Assembly (NCBI GenBank): GCA_022605405.1 | Contig: JABYQQ010000006.1 | Span: 930,001-994,000, forward strand | Reading direction: 5' to 3' | DNA length: 64,000 nt | From: Earliella scabrosa | Lineage: Eukaryota > Basidiomycota > Agaricomycetes > Polyporales > Polyporaceae | Part shown: in pieces, positions 23,831-35,200 of the stretch | Layout of the letters: every line of letters begins with the position of its first letter | Position numbering within the stretch: position 1 is the first letter of the stretch | Made by a program: the position numbers and the translations under genes | Notes under the pieces: model-generated | Databases searched by the model: none | Told to the model about the DNA's origin: nothing | Seen by the model: only the letters and a program-made list of their open reading frames with translations

Positions 23831-24880
23831 GGCGAGTGGAAGGGCGTACAGCGAGAGAAAGACAATAGAGGGTAGAATGGGAGGAGTTTAAAGGAGTCTG
23901 TCCCAGACTCACGCTCTTGTCGCACGCCGGATGTTGCCTCTTATGGAAGGTATCGCAACACCTCCGCCTCTCCGAGATTCCGGAGCCACAAATTGCTCCG
24001 TGATGCGCTCATGAATGATATGAAATGCTCCAGCCTTCTTCCTCTCCGTGATTTCATGAAATGATCCTCTAAGTACGGCTCATGGTACAGAGCTCTCGAC
24101 GGTATGGTGAGCATGCGATCTTCCTCCTACATTCCTGCAAACAAACAATTCACGCGATTTGTCGCAGGGAATGGCATACGATTGAAATGCAGGTAGCAAG
24201 AAACTAAGCGAGGGCCGAACATGCTCGGAGGGAGACAAAAGGGAACATTGATGCATTGCTGATGCATGACGCGCTAGAAGCAGCAGAGAATGTAGCAGGT
24301 TCAGGAGGCGCGGATATGGCATTCTCACCTCGCCGGGCCAGCGAATGATTGTGACGTGTTTCTGTAATTGAGGATCCGCACATTATTCGTCGTCCTGTTT
24401 TGGGGCAGGATGGGAACCAATTGAGCGGAAATTGCGGGAACATGGCGCTGAAGCAACGCACTGTTGAACGCACGTTCGCCGGAGGAGCTCTTTAAAAGAA
24501 TATGAATGCAAAGGCCTAGAAAATCCTACACCGGTGGAAGCATCAGCTGAGAGTCAGACAGAAACGAGCGCAGGCACACTAGAAACCCTATACCTGGTTC
24601 CAGACCGCCTCGATGCCAGACTCACCACGTTGGAAACGTACCCAGCAGAGCTAGACACGTGCACGGTCTCGCATCCGCCACCCGCATAGCAAGACACGAC
24701 CAACATGTTGTGCCAACCAAATCGCCCAATTGCCCAAGCGGAGCCTCCCTCTGAATATCCTCGCATGACGACAATTTGCGACACATATGTCGATGTGTTG
24801 GTCAGCCAACGAGGGACTTACGAAGGGATAGCCTCCCTGACGAAGAATGAAGAACCATCCATCCGCCCACAAGTAACCCG
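23831..24880. other. Intergenic stretch
   Basis: About 1 kb without a recognisable gene between the promoter of the 22.9-23.8 kb gene and the decayed duplication that begins near 24.9 kb. Confidence 0.45.
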
Positions 24881-25080
24881 CCATCATGTTGGTGGCGCAG
24901 ACACTGGCGGGGGGACACCATTGACTCGACCTCGAGTCTATCGTCGACGCCGTCAAGAAGTTTCCAAGGCCTTGCTGCAGCATGAGAGCAGCCCGAAGGC
25001 CGCACCGACGGCGGACCAGCCGGTAATATGCCCCTCAGCGAAGTGGTGGTGTGAAGACCTATGTTGCGCATTGTGCGTGG
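24880..25080 (+). pseudogene. Relic resembling the 3' region of the NTPase locus
   Basis: The stretch at about 24931-24970 (GAGTCTATCGTCGACGCCGT and following) closely resembles about 26946-26980, downstream of the P-loop NTPase. Both can be read ESIVDAVK, then FPRP. Here the frame soon breaks down. Together with the helicase fragment just downstream, it suggests a decayed copy of a larger block. Confidence 0.45.
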
Positions 25081-25129
25081 ATCCGGACGGCCGTCGTTCA
25101 CCCTTTCGATGCAGACGAGGAAGCGCAGG

Positions 25130-25510
25130 GTGTCTACTATCTGACTGACTCGTCATCCTGGGTTGAACGACAGAATCAAACGAAATGCCAATCGCGGAGT
25201 ACTAGGCACTCACCTCCTGCGAGAGATCTCGCAAACGACCAGGTAGTATGAAGGAGAACGTCAGCACCGTGCGAGAGGACGCCACGCATCCCTCAGGCTC
25301 CTACAATGAGTTCACGGATGAGAGCAAGCGCGGATAGGCCATCTAATGTGCGGTTGGAGCATTGGGCGGGAGCAGGCTTCGTCACAAACGCCTCCCAGAT
25401 AACCCACGGACGGTGTTACATAGTACGAGACTAGAGAGTGTGCCTCGACAAGGCCCAGATGGTGGAGGATAGGCAACACGCACGTGGTGTAGACGCCTGA
25501 ACTATAAGAT
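25130..25510 (-). pseudogene. Degenerate fragment of the MAK5 DEAD-box helicase
   Basis: This sequence aligns by eye, on the same strand, with about 28840-29310 of the intact MAK5 gene. Shared stretches include TCTGACTG..CTCGTCATCC, ACCTCCTGC.AGA.ATC, the GCGCGAGAGGA..CGACGC region, CATCCCTC..CTACAA, GGGCG.GAG.AGGC, and CCTCGACAAGG..AGATGGTG. It covers helicase motif I/Ia to just before DEAD. It has stops and indels and keeps the intron next to the DDEL exon, so it came from DNA duplication, not retroposition. Confidence 0.6.
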
Positions 25511-25585
25511 CGCACACAGTCTGAGTGAGCGCGCCTCCACCTTCTCCCCATCCTCCCTGGAGCCCCTCGACACTCTGAAGCCGTA

Positions 25586-26779
25586 ATGACAAAGGGCGAA
25601 GATTTCTATGTAAGTGAGGCTCGTTTATGTGACCACCGAGTATGCTGATTCTTGTGGTCAAGCAACAACTCTGGCAATCACTCCTCGATTACTGGCGCAA
25701 CAGAGAAGACGCAGCGTTCGAACCTGGAACAGTCATTGACCTTTCACAATGGAGCACCCTTTGGGGATGCTGGCCCATTCTGATTGCAACTAAAGGTCGA
25801 CTTTACGTGCGCGAGGAGTATGATAGGATGTATCAACGGTTGGTCGCAGCCCACAAAGCCGTCGACCCAATGCACCAGGGTGTCGTTGTTACTGGCCAAC
25901 CCGGCGTAGGTGAATACACTGCTGCTTGCACTTATTCCTGTACTCACATGGCTCGTAGGCAAGTCGTGTTTTGGTATCTACGTTCTACTTCGGTGCTTGG
26001 CAAAGGGTCAGGACGTCATCTATGCACTCGATCAGCGGGACCCCATCCACTTCCATGCCGACGTCGTCGCCGTCATCCACGACGCGGCGTGTAATGATCA
26101 ATACCGCGATCATCCCGGGATGCGGAAGTGGTTGCTCATTGAACCCGGCATCAATGAGAACCCTGTCCGCCTGGGCCTCCTTCATGATTCACTCTACCGC
26201 GTGGCGTTCATATCGCCCAACAACGACAAGAGGATGAAGCGTCTGATCACTGTATGGAATTTCAGTATGTGGGTCATGCCTGTTTGGACTGAGCGCGAAC
26301 TTGTTCAACTGTACGTTTAGTACGCTCTGTTATACGGTTGCGACATGCTGACACTGCCCGCTAGCTATTCCCACCATCTGTTCTCGTGCGGGATGTATGA
26401 CTCGCTGAACATACAGGACCGAGATGCTGAGTTCGTGTATTTTGTCAACGTTCCTTTTCTTTCATTCACCCGAATCAGATCCAGAGTGAAGTACGCTATC
26501 GAATGGGCCGGTCCGTGCCCGCGTGATATCAACTTATGGGCCGACAGGCCACAACTCTTCGACGACCTCATCGAGGGGGCCGTCCAGGACATCCGGGGGC
26601 AGAAGCTCACGCCGCTCACTTACCCTGCTATGTCCTCCTGGCACGACTTGACCAGTGAGATTCTCACTCTCATGGACAGACGACCATGCGGAAAAGCGGT
26701 CGACTGCAACTTGAAGGACGACATGTACGATGTGACAATCAAGACAGAGTCCATTCGTACTCGGCTGTGGGGGCGTTGA
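25586..26779 (+). CDS. P-loop NTPase-like protein (Crinkler/RHS-like family, tentative)
   Basis: Exon 1 encodes MTKGEDFY, then an intron (25610-25662) and exon 2 from QQLWQSLLDYWRN to GQPGVG. The intron at 25910-25958 splits the Walker A motif, giving VVVTGQPGVGKSCFGIYVLLRCLA when joined. A candidate Walker B/sensor region follows (KWLLIEPGINENP). A later intron joins ERELVQL to YSHHLFSC, and the frame ends at 26779. Proteins with a Walker A after a short N-terminal region and a GPCPR-type phrase (AGPCPRDINLW) are frequent in Agaricomycetes and often annotated as Crinkler or retrotransposon-hot-spot-like ATPases; that assignment is from memory of such families. The 3' end is uncertain: coding-like text ESIVDAVKFPRPSTGWESPE lies at 26943-27052 and could be a last exon. 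Confidence 0.6.
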
Positions 26780-27232
26780 CTGCCCCACACCCATGTCAAC
26801 GCCGTGATCCGCCTGTGACGATCAATGACATTGACACTGGCGAAGGGTTAGACGAAGATTGGCCATGACGACCGTCCAGACAGACAAAGGAGAGAAGCAG
26901 GGAGAAGACAGAGACGATGGTAACTCTATGCACTCGAGCCGGAGTCTATCGTGGACGCTGTCAAGTTTCCGAGGCCTTCCACGGGATGGGAGTCGCCCGA
27001 GAGCCAAACGGTGATGCATCGACAACGGCCCGACCTCATAGTTACAAAATGAAGCTTGCATGCGAAGTTCTCTTGGAGGTGGGACATCGGTTGCGTTGTA
27101 TGACCCGAGACCGTAGTTTCAAAGCGGACCTTGCTGTCCTATGACCCGTACCTGCGATATACAAGTCATATCGCTACAAATGATACATGGAGCACTTCAA
27201 TGAGCAGTGGAGTTGGCTGCCCCCTTCAAGCT
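26780..27232. other. Intergenic stretch, possibly the NTPase last exon
   Basis: Between the NTPase stop and the MAK5 stop (convergent). The frame around 26935-27055 (EPESIVDAVKFPRP ending IVTK and stop) looks coding-like and has a decayed partner at about 24931, so a final NTPase exon may be here. Confidence 0.4.
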
Positions 27233-29962
27233 TCAATCATCGCCACCGATTCCACCCCACTCAGCGTACTCCTCCTGCTTGACCTTAGGCTTCGCCTTCG
27301 ACTTCCGGACCTTCGTAGGGACAAGGTCGTCTCCCGCCTCGACCTTCTTCATGCCGACCATATTCTCATGATCTACAGTACAGCACGCTGTCAGTCCAAG
27401 CCAAAATCGAGGAGGAAGTCAAGACGCACATTCACCCGCCACGAAGTCGTCCGCGATCGACCGCACGCCCGACGTGATGTACCGCGTCGACACCCCGCGC
27501 GCGACGAGCGGCTGGGCGAGCATCGCCTTGAGTTCAGCTTTCAACGCGGCAGTCTTCGCGTGCGCCGCCTTCCGCTTCTGCTTCGACGGCTCAGCCGCAT
27601 CGTCGTCGCTACGATCGCCCCGACGGGAACAGTCAGCACGCCGATAGAATGGGAGCGGAAGGGCACGATACCTGGCGAGATCAGAGTCGAGCTCGATCTC
27701 CATCGCCTCCGCGGTCTCCTTGAGCCAGTTCCGCTCGTGCTTCTCCTTCTTCGCCTTGTGCTGCACCGAGTCGATCTCGCGCGCGAGCTGGATCCGCGCC
27801 TTGAGCTTGTCGAGCATGTACAGCTCGACTGGCATCTCTGCGATCTCTTCCTCCTCTGTGCGTGCGACTCCATTCAGCACATGCACGTCAACGGAGTCAG
27901 CAATGCAACTCACGTCTGCCCAGGTTGTGCATCAACGCCCGGACGAGCTTCCTCTCGTCCGGCGCGCACATCAGCAAGCTAAATCCACGCCTCATTGCGC
28001 GCGCCGTTCGACCGTTCCGGTGCACGTAGGTGTCTGCGGTCCGAGGTGCCTGGTAGTGCACGACGTGGTCTACGGCCGGGATATCGAGACCGCGGGCCGC
28101 GATGTCGGTGGCGAGCAGGACCGAGTTCGGCGTAGACTTGAAGCCGTCGAGGTTCTTGAGGCGCTGACGCTGCTCGAGCTGCGAGTGGAGAGGGAATGCG
28201 GATATGTTGAGTAGCTCGAGGAGCGGGAGGAGACGGCGGATGCCGTCGATGGCTGAGAGAAACACCAGGGTGCGACCGGGATAGCGTAGCAAAAAGTAGT
28301 AGAGGTATGCATCCTATGACTCGGTCAGCAAGGGACGATTGGAGAGATAACGTGTTTCGCACCTTCTGGTTTGCGAGACACTCGATCTTGCTTTCTTTGA
28401 GCGTCGCGACAACACTCCCGACCGGGCTGATGTCTACGACTGCAGGCTCTGGGTCACGGAAATCCAGGCGCAAGAGTAAGTCGTCCAGAGTAGACGCAGG
28501 CTTCTCGTTCTTCTTCCTCCGCTGGCGCGAGCGCCGCTTGAGATTCCTCTGCAGGTCCTTGCTGAGCGTCGCCGAGAAGACGAACGTCTGCAGGTCGCCA
28601 GCCTTGACACCCTCTTTGCTATCCTCGGGTTCGCCCTCTTCGTCATTGACACCATTCTCCGGCTCAATGAGATCGTCGCTGAAAGTATCTCGATTAGAGG
28701 AAAACATATGTATCGCACCAAGACATGACTCACTCAGTCTTGCGCAGGGTTAGTCGCAAGATATTGTCGAGCTCAGCAAAGTGGCCCGTTTCGATCATGC
28801 GGTCAGCCTCGTCAAGAACAAGGAACCGCAGGTTCTCTATCTGACTGGCCAGCTCGTCATCCTAAGGCATACGTCAGTATTAAGTCATATCCAAATGCAG
28901 CATGTATGCGTACCTCCTGCAAGATATCCCATAGACGACCGGGAGTCGCGACTAGAACGTCGACACCGCGCGAGAGGATGCGACGCTGCTTCTGCGCGGA
29001 CATCCCTCCTACAACGGCGGCGACGCTCACCAATGGGGGGTGTTTCGGCTTGTCCTCGACAGCCTCCGCAGCTGCCTTCGCTTTCCCCTTTCCCTTATCC
29101 TTCTTTGATGCAGCTGCTGTGCCGTCCCCATCTTCTGTCTCCACGGACACGGCGGTCAGGCACGCGTTGAGGTGAGATGAGACCTGGAGGGCGAGTTCAC
29201 GCGTCGGAGCGAGAATCAGAGCGCGAACAGGTCGTCTGGTGTGCGCGTTGGGGATTGGGCGCGAGTAGGCCTCGACAAGGAGATGGTGAAGGATGGGCAA
29301 ACCATAAGCCAATGTCTTTCCTGAGCCCTGCACCGTAGATGAGCCATGAACAGGGAGAGGAACACATCGTCTGGACGTACGGTTTCTGCCACACCTACTA
29401 CATCCTTGTTCTTCAGCGCGAGGGGCAAAGTTTGCTCCTGAATAGGCGTAGGGGTGATGAACTTCTTGGCGAAGAGTGCTCGAGCGAGTTGTGGGTGGAG
29501 GTGGAATGGATGCCAGGCAGGAAGAAGAGACTTGTCTGTTGTGGGTTCGGCGAATGCTTAGGGACGCGTTTGATGGAATATGGGCATACCGTCAAAACTA
29601 GCAGGCTCTGGGAGTGCGTCAACATCCAGTATCTTGCCTGAAGATTCACCAGCAGGATTCTCCATGTCCTTGCTGTCGTTCACATGCTATATATGCGGTC
29701 AGGTTCTGTAGGCTCACGCAATGCGCGCAGCACGCACCCTGAAGGATACCACCCTTCCTCCATCCGTCTCCTCGTAGATAACATCAACATCCTCGACCTC
29801 TTCTAACTCCAGAAAACCGTCGAGGCCTGTTCCCAGATCTGCTTCACGCGGCTTCGCGACCTTTTTCCACGGTAAATTGTCTGTCAGCACATGCTTCGTC
29901 TTTGCGCGCTTCGCAATAGAGGATGCGGAGGGTTTTGTCTTTCGTTTGAGACCAAGAGTCAT
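27233..29962 (-). CDS. MAK5: DEAD-box RNA helicase MAK5/DDX24 (60S ribosome biogenesis)
   Basis: About ten exons. It starts [15 protein letters not shown], with the MAK5-type N-terminal phrase NLPWKKV. The Q motif is [14 protein letters not shown]; motif I is VAET/GSGKT, split by an intron; then Ia [23 protein letters not shown] in [11 protein letters not shown] in [34 protein letters not shown] and [12 protein letters not shown] Lys/Ala-rich insertion ([19 protein letters not shown]) lies between Ia and the GG motif, as in the MAK5 clade. The C-terminus is Lys-rich, ending GGIGGDD. MAK5 works in the nucleolus in maturation of pre-60S particles. It converges with the NTPase and is divergent from the RMD1-like gene. 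A decayed partial copy lies at 25.1-25.5 kb. Confidence 0.92.
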
Positions 29963-30226
29963 GGTGGAGGCTGGTGGAAGCAGTGGGTAATCGACTGTCA
30001 GTGTCCAGGTTTCCAACCCAGCAAATTCTGAAGATCGAGATCTCGGTGGTTGCCGCAAGCCAGGGTCCGGAACTCCGGCCCGGACACAGAACGTCAACGC
30101 GCGTCTGGGATATGCGTTCGTCCTGCTCCGAGTCCTACTGCCAGTGCCTCAGCTTAAGTTCGAAGCCTCACCGTCCCCTTATCTGACTCACTGCTGTACC
30201 ACGTCTCTCGGAGCCCCACGGATACG
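29963..30226. promoter_or_regulatory. Divergent promoter (MAK5 / RMD1-like)
   Basis: A 264-bp gap between the start codons of two divergent genes, so both promoters lie here. No specific element is assigned. Confidence 0.5.
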
Positions 30227-32290
30227 ATGTCCAACCCATCTCAGCCTTCGCGCCCACAACCCGCTCCGTCCCCATCGTTTCGCGCAGCTCGACCGACACG
30301 AGCAGCGTCTGGTCCTCCTCGTCCACTTGCTCGTCGACCATCTCTGTCCGGAGTTGCTCTCACAAACCCCGTCACAGGTGCCGCAAAGATGCAGCGAACC
30401 TCGAAGACTACTCAGAAGCTTGTCGTTCTTCCAACTGCACCCCAGACGAAGGCCCTACCTCCCGAGGTCGAGGAAGATGAAGATGCGCTGCTTGGCTACG
30501 AGACCGATCAGGGCGTCCGTGAACACAAGAACGCAGGAGAGCGGATGACGAAGGATCAAAGAGAGAGGGCGGGCTTCAGGCGGATCACGGCGTATTGTCT
30601 TGCCCAGAGCTTCAAAATGAAGTTGCTGGCGAGCTTCCTGAAGCGGGAGCATAATGTCAAGCCCCGTATCTACGACGAGGCGATGTACGTCGTGAGTGAT
30701 GTCCCAATTACTACTTCGAATGAAGGAGTCTTACCGTGCACGAGATGTACCACCTCCCACTCCTCCCGGGTTATGGACCTGGATCCAACATCCGCTCCTC
30801 CGCGCCCCCAGAGTCGGCAGGGCACGAAGACCTCGGTTTCTCTGACGCTGAGGAAGACGGCTACCAAGGCACCTACTTCTCCTCTGTGCAGCCCTCCACT
30901 TCGCCCGGTATTGGAGAACTGGGCTTCATGCCCTCTGCATCACCGGAGACTCTTACCCACAGTCGACCTCTCGCAAGTCCCGAGATACAGGAGGCAACTT
31001 CCTCCCAGCAGCACCTGCTCCAGCAGGAACATCATCTCAGTCCAGAAGACATGAACCCTGCCATTGCATCCGCGCCTCACGCCGGACCACCACGGTCGTC
31101 GAAGCGATCCAGCAGACGTGCGCCTGCTACAGAGGCGCACAACTTCGCCGAGGCCATCTTCTTCGAGTACGGGGTGGTCGTCTTCTTCGGGCTACGAGAG
31201 GATCAGGAGCTAGGGATTGTTGAGGATATCGAGGGCGCAGGGATCATGACTCGCCCAATCCCCCACGACGACTGGGAGGTCGAGGCGTGTCACTACTCGG
31301 TACGCTGTTCTCACATGCTGGAAGAATGTATGCTTACGGTCTTCACCCGTCTAGCACGATCCTAACATCGCATTCCCGCGCATATACAACGACTTCTTTA
31401 GTACGTCCCTTCCCTTCGACAGCACCGCTACTCTGAGACTGATGTATGCGCAGCGTTCAAGACACATTCGCACCTCCTCCAACTATCCGTCGCCCACGCG
31501 CTGGCTCAATCCACCCTCCTCGCACATTACGAGACGCTCGCGCATCGGATCCTCTCCTCCCCACGTACGCGCTCTATCCCCGCGCAGCTCGCACAAACAG
31601 GCGTCCTCGCTCTATCTCGCAAGGACGCGCTCAAGCTGACCGGGCGCCTGTTCACGCTGAGGCGTGACGTCAACCTCGTGAGCAACGTCCTGGACATTCC
31701 TGAGCTGTTCTGGGACGAGGCGAGCTTGAAGGCGCTATACGATGCGGTGAGAGAATACATGGAGATCGGGCCGCGCGTGCAAGTGCTGAACGAGAAGATC
31801 GCCGTGGCGGAGGATTTGGTGAGTCCGGATGGCCTCAGTTGAGAGTATCGCGAGTCGACCCCACTGACTGTGATCGAATGGGCCACAGCTTGGGGCGATA
31901 CACGACCACCTCAACAACAACGCGATGGACCGAATAACGTGGATCATCATCTGGTGAGCGCGCTTCTCCGATCTTTATCCGCCTCGCTAGTTGCTGGATG
32001 ATCTCGGTCGGGTTGCTGATTCTAACCGTTTGTGGTTTTGTCCCCAGGCTGATCGTCGTGGCGTGCCTCGTAGAAGTGGTGAGCGTGGTTCCCTTCCCTG
32101 GCAGCGCACATCACAGTTGGACTCACCGCTCGATTGCAAGGGCGAGGTCATCGCGCGGCTCGTCGTGCACGCCACGATGGGTGGCTCGACACCGCCGCCG
32201 CTCACCGCGGCAGAGGTTCTCAGCAGCATGTCTCGCGAGGACGCGATTGCAGCGCTGGATCGGATCGCGCGTGGACTTCCACCGCTATAG
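30227..32290 (+). CDS. RMD1/Sif2-like DUF155 (RMND1) protein
   Basis: A multi-exon gene. The N-terminal 80 residues are Pro/Ser/Arg-rich and disordered. The start of the DUF155 region follows: FRRITAYCLAQSFKMKLLASFLKREHNVKPRIYDEAMYV. After a variable Ser/Pro-rich insert comes the signature EAIFFEYGVVVFFGLREDQELGIVEDIEGAG, then DDWEVEACHYS. Later exons give QSTLLAHYETLAHRILSS, FTLRRDVNLVSNVLDIPELFWDE and NNNAMDRITWIIIW/LIVVACLVEV, where the C-terminal hydrophobic segment is joined across an intron. It ends REDAIAALDRIARGLPPL. Yeast Rmd1/Rmd8 and fission yeast Sif2 share this domain; the roles reported include meiotic nuclear division and membrane-associated functions. The molecular activity is unknown. 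Confidence 0.87.
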
Positions 32291-35200
32291 CGCACTTGCC
32301 TCGTCTAGTGTTATGACGTCGGGTATGGATGTTACGTCTGCGTGTACACGCCTCTTCCCCGCATGGCTTTGTACAGTGCGCGTCGATCGGCTGGACGCTT
32401 TGAATCTGAGCTGCGCATACAGACAGGACAGCACGCCCTCATGTACATGTACATACCTGTACTACTACGACATGGCAGATGGACGTCCAGACGCCCGCCC
32501 CGTACCCTCCCCCTTCCACGCATACCAAGGAACATCGTTCGTGCTGCGACGACTGCGGCCATGCGTCCCCAAAGCGTGCGCAGCACGGTTCGAAGCCTTG
32601 CGGACTCTCGAGTCTCGCTCGCTATTTAAATGAAGATGGTGTTTGCCCCCGGCAATATTGGGGAATTAATTAACCACGACGCTGAGTCTGCGCAGTGTGC
32701 TCACTCTCTGGTCCGCTCGCCGTGCGTGCGCGCGCAGCAAGGTTCGGTGGTATACGTGCCCACATCGGTTGACCGACCGCACCAGCGCAGCCCAACGAGC
32801 CGTCAGATCTTCAGACCTCGGCCCCCGCCTGCGCAAGATAGCGTGGTATCGGGACTCCCGTCACCCGTCAAGCTGCAATACGGTTCAGTATCCAACCTTG
32901 GCGGGGTGCCATCGCTGGAGCTTGAAGCTTGAGCTTGACGCTTCGCCTCCGCGCGGAACCGTCGACCACCAGATAGTACTAGTGCTTGAGTACGATTCGG
33001 ATACGTACATGCCACAGCAGACCGTCCGTGGCATAGTCTCATGCCGGTGCCCAAGCCGAGGCCGAGGACACCGGGAGAGCCAACGGTTGGCGTTGCTATT
33101 TCCGCGCAGCCGCCTTGTCATGGCCACCTCAACGTTAACGCCCCCAACGTTCAGCGTTCAGCGTTCGACGCCCGGGACCCGAGTCGCAGTATTGCTCGGC
33201 GGGACCGCTGGCTTTAGGCGTCTGCTCTTGGCGTATGGCACCGGGATGGAGCGTTGTATATGATGCGGAGGTTTGCAAAGTAGCGAAGGTCGCCTACGGG
33301 CACTATCCTCACCTCCGGTCAACACCGCCGAGCGTTGCGAATCGAACCAGACAGGAGTTGGCGATAGGGCCAGCGAGTACAGCATGGTGTGCTGCAGCGC
33401 GCATTGTACCGGAGACTGTACGCAGTGGGAGTCTGTCTGAGTACGCACAGCGCGAGATGCCCGACGGTCGCCGAAGAAGCTACGGCGGAAGAGATGGGGG
33501 TCCTGGCGTTGCCGGCACCTGTCGGGCGCATCTCCATCTGCGTCCGCAAGAGTCTAGAGATCACGCTGCGCAGGTGCGCGTCGTAAGGTCGCGCGGGTCA
33601 GGGGTGCGCACAGACGGGAATGCGGACTCTTGTGCGTGCGCGCGAAGGCGTGGGTGGCGTGATTGATGCTGGTAGGTGCGAGCAGGTAGAGGACAGGTCG
33701 TGCGGTTCGAATTCAAGTTCTGAAGCTTGAAACCTGAGGTGTAGGCTTTTGGTCATCGTCCGCGGGGTGGCGGTAGACTCGGACGTGAGCTCAGACCGAG
33801 CCGTCAGTTTGCATGCGACTCCTCGCAAGGGACTTTGAGGTGAGACACGTCGCCGAGCAGGTGCCAGGTAGAGGCTCGGAGCGACACGCCAACGCCGAAC
33901 AAACCTGGCAATCCGACCAGTTGCGCCGCATCCGGTCGCGCCTCCTCGGTGCAAGGCGTTGGCCATCGACCGCGGCGCCCAAAAGATGCTCGGACATGTG
34001 AAAGAAAGCTGAGATCTGTGGAGGAGGGGGGTCGCACGGGTGACTCGGTGGCGAGGGGAGGCATGTGGGCAGAGCATAGCCGAGGGTACCGTCTCTCAAC
34101 CCTCCGCGTCGCACAAAGCGCGCACGCTCTCATGGGCCTTCGACCGTGTGCCGCGTGCCGTGATCGACGTCGGCGTGCGAGCTTCCGTTCCGCCGGTATG
34201 GAGGGCGAACTTGGAAATGGAGACGGAGACGGACAGCTCGGTGTGGCTGGCGCTTGTCTCAGGCTGTCGGTGGCTGGCGGATCCATGGAGGAGCCGGGGC
34301 AGCCGGCGTGCGAGGAGGCGGCGGCGTCGTCGTCCTGGAGGGCGCGCAGAGTCAGAGTCATACGTGACGACGACGGGCGAGCGTGGCGAGCGTGCAGTGC
34401 CGGTGGCGTCAGTCGGGCCGCGAAGCGCGACAGCGAAGAACGGGAGGGAACGACTGTACACCAAAGATGTGATGGGCGTGCGCGACGTCGATGTCTTGGG
34501 TCGATGTCGTGGACCCGCGTACAACATCCGACGGAAGGCGCGATGTCGGGATCGTGGCGTGGCTTCCTCTTCCTTTTCCTGCGGGATGACGATGGGTGCG
34601 AAGGCGCGAAGGCCGATGCAAACTGCGCAGTGCGAGTGCGCGATGTGATGTGTCCTCTTCGGGCCTGAGACGGCTGCGGGCGGGGATGGAGAAGGAGAGA
34701 GAAGGAGGTGAAGGCGGTGCCTGGCCAGCGCGTTCTCTGCGATATCGATTGGTTTTGGCAGGCGGGGAGATGGGTATGGAAGGTCGGCGTACCGGGGAGA
34801 TAAGTGTCAATTTTGGCAGCGGGATGATTTCGCGGCACGCGCACTCGGGGCATTGCGGGGCATCATAAGGTAGAGTTTATGTCCGAGAGATATGTCGCGG
34901 CGAGAAGACGTCGGAGAGGGTTATGGAGCTGCGGCTTGCCCGATAGGGGATGGTTCACCCAATCACGATTGACTGGACCACAAAGCAGTAGTTCCGGTCA
35001 CACCGGTCGTAGGTGCGAGATCTTCAGCGGCTCCCGGCAAGCCACGAAGTGCCCGCGCGCAGCTTTGCTGGCAAGGCTGGAGGTGAGTGTCTGGACGCGG
35101 AGGGCGGTGTGCGATGATTGCAGTCGAGGACCAAAGATGGCAGAAGCGAGGTGTCAGATAGAACACGATGTGAGGACCGCCCGATGTAGAAGCTGTTTGG

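Noticed and set aside
33328..33345. Reverse-strand GGTTCGATTC resembling a tRNA T-loop
   Set aside because: The flanking bases do not form a T-stem and no A box lies at the right distance.
33804..34853. Open frame of 349 codons on the minus strand
   Set aside because: Arg/Pro/Ser-rich throughout with no domain or signal; overlaps long frames on the other strand, as expected from GC-rich DNA with few stop codons.
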